Of a DNA stretch of 64,000 bases, positions 38,881-51,100 are shown in pieces. Source of the stretch: Zerene cesonia (lineage: Eukaryota; Arthropoda; Insecta; Lepidoptera; Pieridae); contig NC_052102.1 of assembly GCF_012273895.1 (NCBI RefSeq), forward strand, positions 10,472,002 through 10,536,001, in the 5' to 3' direction. The translations under genes and the position numbers were made by a program. The notes under the pieces were generated by a model. That model was not told where the DNA came from and ran no database searches. It worked only from the letters and a program-made list of their open reading frames with translations. Numbering within the stretch: the stretch's first letter is position 1; the number at the start of each line of letters is the position of its first letter.

Positions 38881-39176
38881 ATGAAAATGACCATGTCCAC
38901 GAGCGCGACTATGAGCGCGCGCGTCCACAGGAAGGTTATCCGGGCGCCGCATAAGCGCGCGCACCCGGGCAAGTATCTACACGCGGGCAAGATGGCGCAC
39001 CCGGGCAAGATGGCGCTCCCGGGCATGTCGGGGAAAAGCGCGCACCATCCGGGGAAATTCGCGCACCTGGGGAAGTTCGGCAAGCTCGCGCATTACGCAC
39101 ACACACACACGATCAGGCCGCCGGAGCCGTGCGAGAACAGCAACGATAGCGGCCTCGGCCCAGACCCCGTCAACAG
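38881..39176 (+). CDS. NFAT: NFAT exon 1 (one of two alternative 5' exons)
   Basis: The acceptor TTGACAG ends at 38878, ATG is at 38881 and the donor is ACAG|GTGAGA at 39176/39177. It encodes 98 residues plus two bases of the next codon. It is rich in H, G and K, with HPGK at 28-31, 40-43 and 56-59, and ends in CENSNDSGLGPDPVN. The high GC content and long clean frame contrast with the background. The phase joins exactly to exon 2 at 45680 and not to the exon at 44,928. Confidence 0.75.
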
Positions 39177-42100
39177 GTGAGACATAATCATTCGCCGCTT
39201 CTGAATGTTATGTTAACGCTTCGTCGGTGTGTCATCAATGTGGGACTGTCATGCTAACAAATTGTTGATGCTGCGTCCAATGAAATGCACGTCGACGCTC
39301 GCTTTGAGCTGCGAATTGAATGTTCCTTATTTGAAATTTTGTATTACAGGATGTTTGACTGGCTTGCCATTATGAAAAAAATACGTCATCTGAATTCGTT
39401 TTTTAAACGTTTCAGTATGGGAAATAAACAATTTTCGCTTTGAAAGATAATAATGCTTTTCACATGTTATGCTTCTGTTGAGTCGTTTACGCATTGCTTT
39501 TAACAAATTATATTAACAATGTACATTGTACAGCACATATAATGCCTAATAATTGTACTGTATCTTACATAATATCATTAAACGAAAAAACCTTTCGTTT
39601 TATATTCTGAACCTACTATTAACAACAAAACATTTACATAACTAAATAATTAGCATGTTACTAATAGTATGTCCAACAATAATCACTAATATTAATATTA
39701 ATTTAGACATGTTTGACCAAGATTACATCAGATCTCGCGCGCTACTTTAAAATTGTAGTATAATTAATTAGTAGGGCACCGCAATAGTTCGCTTTGGTTT
39801 ATATGTCCTCATTTTAGTTGCCATGACAACAAAAGTATATGATGTAATGTGACCTCCGTTTTCTTCAGGACAAAAGATGAAAGGACCTTTTTTTCGCGTT
39901 ATCTTGGCATACAGTTCAAAAATTCAATAATTTTATTTGTTTACTAATTTTAAATGGGATTTTTTCATCAACTCTAAAAGAAATAATAAATCTTATATAT
40001 AAAATTCTCGTGTCACAATGTTAGTCTCTATACTCCTCCGAAACGGCTTGACCGATTCCTCTGAAATTTGGTAAGCATATTGGGTAGGTCTGAGAATCGG
40101 CTAACATCTATTTTTCATACCACTAAACGATAAGAGTAAGGCAGAACAGCGTTTGCCGGTTGCAGCTAGTGTGTATATAAAATAAAAACTGTAAATCAAG
40201 CTTTGACGATAGAATCAACTATATTGTTTCACTGACTCTCATATAGAGTATACATTAGGAAATTATTTAATCCCGGCAATACTGCTGAGTATGATAAAAT
40301 AAACTCATGAAATAATTCTGCTTCCACCGATCCTTAATACGTGTTCAAATTATTAAATCTGTCCGTTTAAAGAGGGTCAAATTCGAGCCTAAAGGATTCG
40401 TTTACATACAAACATACAGGTGAAGCTAAAAAGCGTGGCATAGCGCGAATCGTTTAGGTTAATAATGTATATTTAAGTGAAAAAGTACAAAAACCGAATA
40501 GACAGAGTATTTAATATAGACGTAGGTTGTTTACATAAAACGGCAGTCTAAATAACTCGCCACAGACTATTAATATGAGGCATAGATTAATGTTTCAATA
40601 GATAACAGTTTATTGCGACCTTCGGTGTGGAGATGCGTGCATTCACGTAATTTTCAGTTTATCGTCTCTGATATCTGTGAGATGCAGTTTTAACATACTG
40701 TTTTATTATTTATAATATTAAATATCTGTTGACAGACTGTTGATTGTTTATGTAATTAATACACGTGAAGAATGTAGTGTTTTCATAATGTAATTAACAA
40801 TATATGACAATATAAAATATGTTCTTTATCAAAACTTTTGCATCCTATCATAAAAGATATTCTGGAATAAATGATACTTTTAAAAAATTACTGTGCCTCC
40901 TGGTTTCCTCTACGTTGTACTTGATGCTATATTATATGAATATATATCCAAATTCAAGATATTTTTCATTTCGATCCAGTTGTCCTAAGATCAGCGCGTA
41001 CAAACAAATAAACTCTTCAGCTTGAAATTTTTATGTACAAAAACCGTAAAATATAAAACATAAAATTAAATTAATTTTCAACAGAGATAAATCTGTATAA
41101 GGAAAATGTAAAAATGACATTTTTTATAAATGTAATAAAACTGTAGACAAACTACAGTTACTGATAGAATCTAGATCGCACACAGGTTATGTGATATAAA
41201 TCTACAGAGATGAAATCAAAAGTTTCAATAATCAAATCAATAAATATATATCTACACACGTAAAATCGAAATAACAGAAACACATACCTGGTAATGTCGT
41301 CAATGCCTATACCGGTAAGACAGAGGCGCTAATATAAAACAAAAATGTCAACATCGTACAAAAAACAATGCCATTAACGCGGAAACGGCAATCTTTTAGC
41401 GTTTTAAATATCATATATTGTGATATCTGCATTGTAATTTTAATGCCAATAAATGGTACAGGATACTCATAGAAAATGTAAAAAATTATATGAATTTTAA
41501 TAAAAAAAATACGAAAATTATTGATAAATGGTTACTTTGTAACGCGTTCGAATCGTAAGAACTAGACCTAAATGCACCAGGTTTCAAATAAAAAAAAAAA
41601 ATCATAAAAATCGATTCAGTCAATAAAAAGCTAGTTAAAGTAGTTACCTCATAGTTTTTTTGAAGTCAATTGAATATGAAGTTATAATACACCATATAAA
41701 TATATAATGATGAAATGTTCTAATAATCTTTTAATTAAAATAAAATCTTGTTTTTGTATTATACTAGTATTAGAGTAAAAACCCGGCTCTACCCATATAA
41801 CTATCCCCTTTAAAATTAACATATAAGTAATGTGTAAAACTATATTAGTAGTAATACTTATATGTCATGTTATCTTTTTATACGCACTTTATTCAGTAGT
41901 AAATACATCAAATGAAGTAAAACAACCCGTTTTATCGAACAACTTACCTTGCCCAATCTTGTTTAAATTGTCGGTAAAATTGCCGTCTATTTAATGTTAT
42001 CTAGTTCAGTAGTATCGTCAAAGTTTGTATCTCTAAATTCGGCTAAGATAATATTTGATATACTTACAAACGAGTATTTAATCAATTGAAACATCGATCA

Positions 42101-45100
42101 TTACCCGTGTGCGCTAAAATAGCTAGCATAGCATTTTTACAATTTGAGACATGTATCCAAACGCAGCAAGTTTAGTACTGGACGAAATATCTTCTAGTAT
42201 TTTCGTTTGTTTAATAGACCGTAAAATCAAATCTTTGAGAGACAAGTGGTAAAAACATGTAAATTTAATTTTCATACAAAGAGCTCGAGAGACTTTAAAA
42301 GAATTGATTTATAGGTATACATTATACATAAACACTAGCTATAACCCCGCGGCGTGACTCGCAAGGTGCCAGGGTAAAAAGTGGTAATCCATCCATCCAT
42401 AATCTATAGAACTAACCTGCAGTTTGTGGATTGTGGCCATTTTGAATTAGAAGTTTGAGTAAATAACAAAAACCGCATCGAACAGGACTATCCAGAGCTA
42501 GAGACCGACACACACACAAACATACATCAATGTCAAACTTAAAACACCTATCTAATTTGCGTAGGGGGCTAATTATTAAAACATACCTACATCATATAAA
42601 TTGATAACCTATTTGAAGTCGATTCAAAAAAATTTCATTCAGCAAATCAGTGTCGTTCCTAGAAAATTGGGGTCATAGTTCAAATATATGAATCAAAACT
42701 GCGTAATTGCGATCGCAAAACACGTGTCTCCACAATTGTTTCACAAAATGCTCATTAAATAGTTACAAAATGTTCGCAGCGCGACTTCCGTCCTGCTATC
42801 GCGGATGATAACGGTGTCGCATCTGATAACCTATCAATATTGTAACTGTGATATGCTCTATTCATAGAATATGATGTTTATTTTAGTTTAATAATTAAAG
42901 CTCGGTTTTAGAAGAAAAAACTAATCAAGTCGAAACTGCCTTGAAGTAACGATTTATATAAATATACAGGTTTTTTGTCACTAAATAATTTGATAGGTAG
43001 TCGAGTCAAAGTTATTATTTAATTAGGTTTGACAGCGCATAATGCTGTAAATAATAAAAAAAACTAAATTCGAATTTAGAAAAAAACTAATAGCGGGAAA
43101 GTTAAAAGTAATTTGAGGTTAAGTGGATTAATGAGCGAAAATATGTCAATGCTTTCCAGCCTCACGGATGACGCACGCAAATAAATCGTCTCCTGATCGT
43201 CGCCTCAGCATCTCTTGGTATTTTTGGCAGCTATCCTTGAAGCTTTCGTGAGATTCAGTTTATTCTATCTTTAAAATTATTATCGCGAAGTACATACGGC
43301 ATACCCGTTTCCTATAAGATTGTTATTTGTTTTCCTGGAAAGTTCTGACAGTAATTGACGGGAAATATTTACGAGTTGTTGTTAAAAAAATCACTTCTTA
43401 TCCTTATTAATTGTCCAATGTCAACATTTCTGGAATAGATAATTTAATAATTATAGTTAAATAAAACTAAAAAAACACACTTTTATTGCAAATTGAACTA
43501 AAAACTAGAAAATAATTTTTGATGGCAAAGAGTTTAATGTAACTATAGTTGCAGATGAAACAATCAATCATAATGAATCACCTCAAAACAAAATTATAAT
43601 AAAATTTAAGTTATTAACACAGTGATTCAACAAGAGTAAAAAGCGTGGGGTGCTTAATATTTTTAAATATTACAATCATCATTGGTAACTATCTATGAGA
43701 GGATAGTTATACACTACAGTAAAATGCCTAAATTACTCAATTTAAATGAACAGATAATTTAAGAGTATATTTTTGTCGTATAATATATCACTTATTCAAC
43801 GATACTAATTGATATTTATTTAACATCTATGATTCTCAAATGAGAAATACCTTCGAAAATTGAAAATTTCTGTTGTTTCGTCCTGCTATCTACTCTTGTT
43901 TTCCTATACGTTCAAAGCGGCTTACAAAAATATCACGGAATGCCGAAACAATACGATCCACACACCTAAACAAATAACATTCATTAAAATCACCATGGCA
44001 ACGGATTTCATTGTTTACGGAATGAAATACTGAATAAAACTTCAGTAGAGTAAAATCTATAATAGGTAAGAATGATTCACGCGGCGGTTTGCCAAAAATA
44101 CGTCAGCAATCGCGGCGCCACGCTGCGCGCGCGCATAATTAATAAAGATAAACTGTACACATTAGGTAACTGCGGAAGCTCTAGAATTTCGTAGGTTGGA
44201 TTTTTTGTATGTTGTCTAAGCAGTATTGAGCACGATGATTCTAACTGGAATGATGTTAGCGCTAAATATTTTGTGAAATGTCCGTTTATTAAAACCGAGA
44301 TCTAATGAAAACAAAAATATAAATAATTTTAAAATATACTTATAACAAATAAACATAATACAAAAATCATAAATGTTACATCTTTATTTTCGAAATCTGT
44401 AATACTAATATTTATCATAGGTTTTTCATAAGAACGAACGACACAATTTTTAATAACTGGTTTAAGAAATCTTGTTTTAAGCATCCAAAGTAGATATGCC
44501 ATATTTTTTGGCTAATAGAGCGTATGTAATACGCAACGATTTACCTTGACCTTTGGGATTTGAAGATATTGTTGATGGTAATGGTAAACGGTGACGTCTG
44601 ATGTTTTCTTGGTCAATGTTTGAATGATTAACATTGGTATAGCGAATGTGTTACACGATTTGATGATCGATAAATAACTAACCTTCTTAACTAACCATTT
44701 CATGTTCTCTTGTTTTTGTTTTATGCCAAATAACGATACAAGTAGATGGACCTGAATTAAATTTTTTTAACAGCGCATATATTAGTCGTTCCTTCAATAT
44801 CCCACTGAATTTGAGTAAGCTTTCGAGCACTTTAAATTTAATAAATTAGCATGTTGTACTATAATTAAAAATTTTTAAATTTCTAAGATCTGCGACACGC
44901 TTTTGGCTTATAATTCATCCTTGACAGATAAAAATAAATTGCAACGTTCTAAATTCGAAATTGTAACGGGTGTGCGCAGACTGTCGGACGCGCCGGAGGA
45001 ATGGGAACAGCCAGATACAAAGCGTCGCCGTGAAAACGAGTCGGACGTTAAAATAGAGTGCGAAGATGCGAATGACGTGTACGCTTTCGCCCCCCCCGTG

Positions 45101-48100
45101 GCGCCCGCGCCCGGGCCGCTCGACGCTGCGCCCGCCACCCTGCCTGTACCCGCGTACGTTACACTTGTACACCTCCATATTGCTCACTTCCACGAGGCTA
45201 TGTGCGGGCCTGTGAGCGAAGCGTTCAAGCGATGTTTATACTTTATTATCAAACGCTTAATGCTGCGTCCACAATCCCGCCCAATCAGCTGTTCTTTAAC
45301 CCCGCATGTGTTACACTTTCAAACTAACAATCGATTGTTCTAATCATGTTATAAAAGATATTCACGCAGAATATATGTCGGTGTGGTCAAAAAGACACGT
45401 CCGTTATCAAGCATTACGTGATATATCGACAGTCACAACAACGCTACGGCGATATAATATAAAATAAAACAAAACCACAGCTATCTGCCTATCTAAAATT
45501 GAATGACACCGATCCGAACTCTGAACTTTTATTACGTAAATTGTTCGGCTAGCAACGGAACCTACGGAACGGCGAGATGTCGACTGATAAAAGCAACCAA
45601 ACGCTCACACTTCACACGCACGTAATTGAGATATTACTCGACTATCATGCCCTTCGTATAACGTTAAATTTGTTTTCAGGATACGAGCGGGATGCAGCAT
45701 ATCTAGTCCAATAATAACCGACTCCAACAATAGGTTCCAAGAGCCGGCGTACCGGTCGTGCGGGAAGCTCGGTAGCACTGGCAAGCTGGCTAGCAAGTAC
45801 GTGGCGGATGGGAAGCTGGGCGGCAAGCTGGGGGGCAAGCTTGGGGGCAAGTACGGGGGCAAGCTGGCGCAGGCGCTCGCAAGGCGGAGAGCGCTGGCCT
45901 CCATGACGCAGACCGGCCCGCCCGGCCTCGCCGCGCCGCTGTCCAGCAAGTCCAAGGACGGCACTGTGGAGCTGCAGATACTGTGCCAGCCGGAGTCGCA
46001 GCACAGAGCGAGGTGAGATATTGCATGTTCAACGTGAAACACGAGATACTCTGTCATTTAATTTAACCTTGATAATGGTAATCCATACGTATATTTTTGC
46101 GAGAAGATAAGAATTATCTTTGAACGCCATTCATCTGTCTAGTACATGTAAAATAAAATTTTAATGTCGAATATTGAATCCATTACTACGTAATAACCAC
46201 AAATAAAAAAATATGTCATTTAATAATTATACTACCATATATCATTTTGAAATAGATATAAAGCAATACTCCTTCCTTTCCAGATATCAGACGGAGGGTA
46301 GCAGAGGAGCAGTGAAGGACAATTCAGGGAATGGATTTCCGATAGTGAAGCTAGTCGGCTATGATAAGCCAGCAGTTTTACAGGTAAATATCATTTTGCG
46401 TATATTTTAAAACAAAACTGTATAAGAAATCTGGGCACGCACTAGTCACTGGCCAAACTAACAAACACGTAAGAATTACGGAAGTCTGCCAATGGAGGAG
46501 TTATTAAAGCGTTCCCTACAAATCACTTCTGGGCAAATTATTACTCGTGTGTGGTAAGCTTTATAAAACTTAGCTTAGAGCCATAATCACGCCCTGGATA
46601 AATTAGTTTATCCGTCAGTGGCCTGATAATATATGATATAAACTTCAAAAAGTGTTAAATAGACACTCAGTGACCTTATCAACAATGCTTAACTGGCCCC
46701 TTTAATATAACATCTATCTCAAAACTTCTCTTCTTGCGCAATGAATAAATTTATTTTCAAATAATGTACCTACATGTTAAAATTTCGATATGTGTTGTTA
46801 AGGACACTGAGTAGCGATTTAAAATTTAGAAGTCACAAGACGATAAGACGGTGTTTGCCTTAAAAATATTTGCCAGGAACACAACATTTACAGCATTTAC
46901 TCTTATATCTGAATAATCTACATTTGTTGAGTATTCATTTCGTTTAGTATTCAATGTTGAAAAGTTAAAGAAATTTAAAAATTTTGAATAAGAATCTCTT
47001 TCAAAATTTCTCATTTATTGATTTCACATTTGAATAAATAACCAAAATTAAAAGTAAAATGAATAGTTTTAGTGGCTATATATATTTGAAAACTTTGTTC
47101 TTTAAAGATATAAGAAATAGAAAAAAAAAATAATCCCCACTTAGCCAGTCATGATCCTTAACAATCGAATTCTAATTTATAAAATTTTTATCAGGCATTA
47201 CTAGCATTGTTTTTTAAACTATGGAAATCCACACCGTTTACTTCGTCACGTATCCTGATAGGTTTATGAAGAACCTCCGTTTCTTATAGTCGTGATTGAG
47301 AAAGAGGTTAGGTCACGCATCTATGTCTGTATTATGTAATACAATTGTATATTTCCCTACAGGTGTTCATAGGGACGGACACAGGGCGGGTGGCACCTCA
47401 CATGTTCTACCAAGCGTGTCGGGTGTCCGGCAAGAACTCGACCCCCTGCAAGGAGCGGAAGGAAGATGGCACCGTCGTCATCGAGATAGACCTGGAGCCG
47501 GCCAAGAACTGGCAGGTCACTTGCGACTGCGTGGGGATCTTGAAGGTATGAAGTTTCAATATGAAATTGGTGTTTGATTGGATTAATTCAGCCAATAGGC
47601 GTTGTCCTGCGTCCGATATGGTTTCTCTGCCCAATTGCTTGTTTGACAAGGAATATTTAACACCTATCGATCATTATATCTCATAGCTTTAATATATTTT
47701 TACTACATTATTATACATTAGTGTATAATAGTCTGAATAGAAGATAGATAAGGACGAGGTATTGTTTGAAATAAACTTCTTTTTTTTAAATCACTATTAT
47801 AATGGCTCTTGTAAACAAAAAAATATATGCCTTTGCTTATCAAATAAAAGTAAAAATTGTTAGTAAATATTGTATCCAAGAGAGACGAATTCCACGAAAT
47901 TCCTTTCAAAAAATAAGAGTAGCGGCCTTGACCGAAGATGAAAAACGAGATGAAAGGGAAAATAGATACAATTTTGGGATCATTATTAAATTTTCGTAGA
48001 ATTACGTTCAGATTTTTCATACGATAAAAGATTTTCAAGGAATTGTGTCTTTGAAAATGTTTTATAGGAATTTCTCACTAATAATGTGTAATAGGGCGTT

Positions 48101-51100
48101 ATTACAGCTTCAGACTATGTTCAAATTTCGATGAAGGCCATGAAAATATCAAAAGAAAAATTTCTGCTTCAGTTAATTAAAGCTTAATCAATACTTCCAA
48201 TATTTACCGCATAAATCCTGACTTCTACTATACGATATTAGCTACGATATAAATATTTTTCTTGACTCTTATGCCTATGATAGACGAGATATTGTCAGCT
48301 TTACACCCAAAGCTCTTCTTAAGTCCATTTCCAAATTCTTCGCTGTAAATTTGTTCAGTCATTAACTGGGCAAAGGCCATCGCATTTGTGCCAACAGTAT
48401 CGGCAATTAGGAAGCTTCTCAAAACAAAGCATGCACGTGGTTATCTATCGGATGTTATTTTAGTACCGGCGGGTGCCCTTTGTGCCCATTCCGCGGCTTA
48501 TCGCGAGGGGTCGACGCGCCCGTTACTGGAGCAATAATCTTAACACAATAGTAACAAATGATCTGATTCGCTTCGTTTTCCTCGTCGATTCTGAGAAAGT
48601 TCCAGGACTCGGGGAGGAGATGCTCCGATTTTTGTGGCAAATTACATGATTCTCTTTATCTCGGATATCTTTTGCTATTAATTTCTGAATAATTGTTCTG
48701 TTACCAACGTTGTTTTACCTCTAAATATTAACGGTCCATCTATTTATACTTAATTTTTTTGTCCCGCAGTTCTTGAGATCAGCGCGGTACTAAGAAATTC
48801 TTTTTTAACTTTAAATTATTAACAAGGATATAAATAATAACACTGGAGCATGGACCGTAATACTGCATATAAAATAAACTTTTTTGTCACAAAGCTCGTA
48901 TAGTCCGCAAGTTCCTCCCTCAGTCCCCCTAGGCTCCGGCTGTTTATCCTCTCTGACATTTAGCATACGCGACTGGAAAGCGAGATACTCAGAATATATT
49001 AAAAGACTTTGTTACCATGTAAATTCTACAGTTCATCAAATAACTCTGCAGCGACATGTTTCTGAATCGCGCACGTGAAATGTTTTCGCTACAAAGCATA
49101 TATATTATGTACTACTTCTTGCCGGTCAGCCTCGGCCAGTCGTGTAGACTGGTCGAGGATCCTCCCTATTTCGATTGGAGGAATTCCTCCTTCCTTCCTC
49201 CACAAGTCAACCACATGCCAACTACAACAATGACGTATATAACCAGGAGCGCAACGTGGACGTGGAGCACCGGTTCGGCGAGGCGCTGGGCGCGAGCGGC
49301 GCGGCGGGCGCGCACGCGGCGCGCGGCAAGAAGAAGTCCACGCGCTGCCGCATGGTGTTCCGCACCGAGATCGTGGACGCCGCCGGCCGAGCCGAGACGC
49401 TGCAAGTCTGCTCCACGCAGATCATATGCAGTAAGTATCTTAGCACACACACGCACACACATTGTGGTCACACAAATGCAACAGTTTTCCCGTTTTAGAC
49501 ATCATTGTCTAAAATTGTTAAAAATTTGCTCCTTAACACGTACATAAGAATTGATCTACTATATTTTCAAACTTCTCTATGCCGAACGATCTAAATGTTA
49601 CAATCTGTAGGTCGGACGCAATTTGCTGAGCATTTTTAGTTCCTTGCAATTGGTCCAAAATGATTAAATACACAAACCACACGCCATTACGTAAGCCAAT
49701 AACGTTAGCCCGAGCATGTAGGTGACAACATCCTACTCGTTTGTCCACAGCCCAACCGCCCGGAGTACCAGAGGTCTGCCGAAAGTCTCTCGTCTCTTGT
49801 CCAGCCACCGGCGGTCTCGAGCTGTACCTGCTGGGAAAGAACTTCCTTAAGGAGACTCGGGTGGTGTTCCGTGGCCATCATGAGGGCAGGACTTGGGAAG
49901 AGGAGGTGGTGCCGGATAAGGAGTTCTTGCAACAGGTATGCTTTAGATTTCCGCTGTTATTTTTAGCTTTATATTAGTTTTTTATGTGTTTGTACATGTG
50001 TCAACTATCAACCTAATACGGCTACTTGGAGGTTAATTATCACTAGTGGACCAAAAGCTGATAAAACCGCCAATAACCTAGTGATTTAAATGATTATTAA
50101 TTTAGATATAACTAGTCTAGTACTTTCTTAATTTCAATAGGAAGCCGTATTCCAAAGTAAAGGATTTTTAAATGCAATTAGATTTCATATTCGCTTAGGG
50201 TGGCAAAATATTGATTATTTCACAAATTATAATTACAAATGTATCACGAAATAAATGGGTAAGCCTACTGATTCTCAGTAATTACACTATAACCAATTAT
50301 TAATATGTATTCAAAAAACCAGTTTAATTGATCAAGTGATTAATGTTATAAATTTGTTATTTTTTTTATGTGGCAATATAGTACAATTCATATCAGGAAA
50401 ATATATGTTTTTAATATGTGTATGGATTCACATACTTAAGGCACTGTGATATTATTTTCATCTTTGTTTAATAATAATTTGCTAGAAAAAAAGTAGTTAA
50501 CAGCAGTAAACAAAATTAAAGTGTAATCTTCCCTTTTTAATATCTCATTTTAATAAAGCACTTTAACTTTGATAAATTCCTTCCCAGTACCTTCTTTTCT
50601 ATTTGCTTTTCTAAGTGGGAATGATATGATTCACAGCGGCATCAAATAGTCTATATCCCTCTATCCTTCTAACTACCTCCAGACACATAGATAAAACGTT
50701 ACCTTTCACAGTCAAAATCAACACACATTCGCCATTTATAATATCAGTAAGGTTACTAATATGCATTTATTATATCGTTTTGAAGAATACAAGTGTTTCA
50801 TACTAATTACGTCAATTGCAGACGCACCTAGTGTGCTGCGTGCCGGCGTTCGCGCGCACGGACATCGCGGAGTCCGTCGGCGTGCAAGTGTTCGTCCGCT
50901 CCGGCGGCAAGGCGTCCGAGCCGCACGCGTTCCTCTACACCCCGCCCGCGCTCGACACCGGCCCGCTGCACTGCACGCGCCACCACGCGCACCCCGCGCA
51001 CCCCGCACACCCCGCGCACCCCACAGGTACGCGACAGCGCCGCTCGCGCGCCGCCCTCCCCCGCTCGCGCACTTTCACATCTGACAGTGACGTTCGGCTG

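Larger units (their letters stand above)
39177..45679 (+). other. NFAT intron 1 (exon 1 to exon 2)
   Basis: This is a 6.5-kb intron in the exon 1 isoform. It contains a Helitron (39,991-40,170), a CpG-rich patch (44,085-44,140) and the alternative exon 44,928-45,153. The rest is AT-rich, with no other exon seen. Confidence 0.75.

Noticed and set aside
43994..44064. ATG with good Kozak context (CACCATGG) followed by a GTAAGA donor, as the missing first exon of the 44,928 isoform
   Set aside because: The frame stops after 12 codons (TGA) before the donor, so it could only be an upstream ORF in a leader.
44928..45153. Placing this exon as a cassette between NFAT exon 1 and exon 2
   Set aside because: The phases do not fit: joining after 39,176 gives AGA then TAA. 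It is kept as an alternative 5' exon instead.
45605..46057. 150-codon minus-strand frame with LPPYLPPSLPPS repeats
   Set aside because: It is the antisense shadow of the GGKL repeat in NFAT exon 2.
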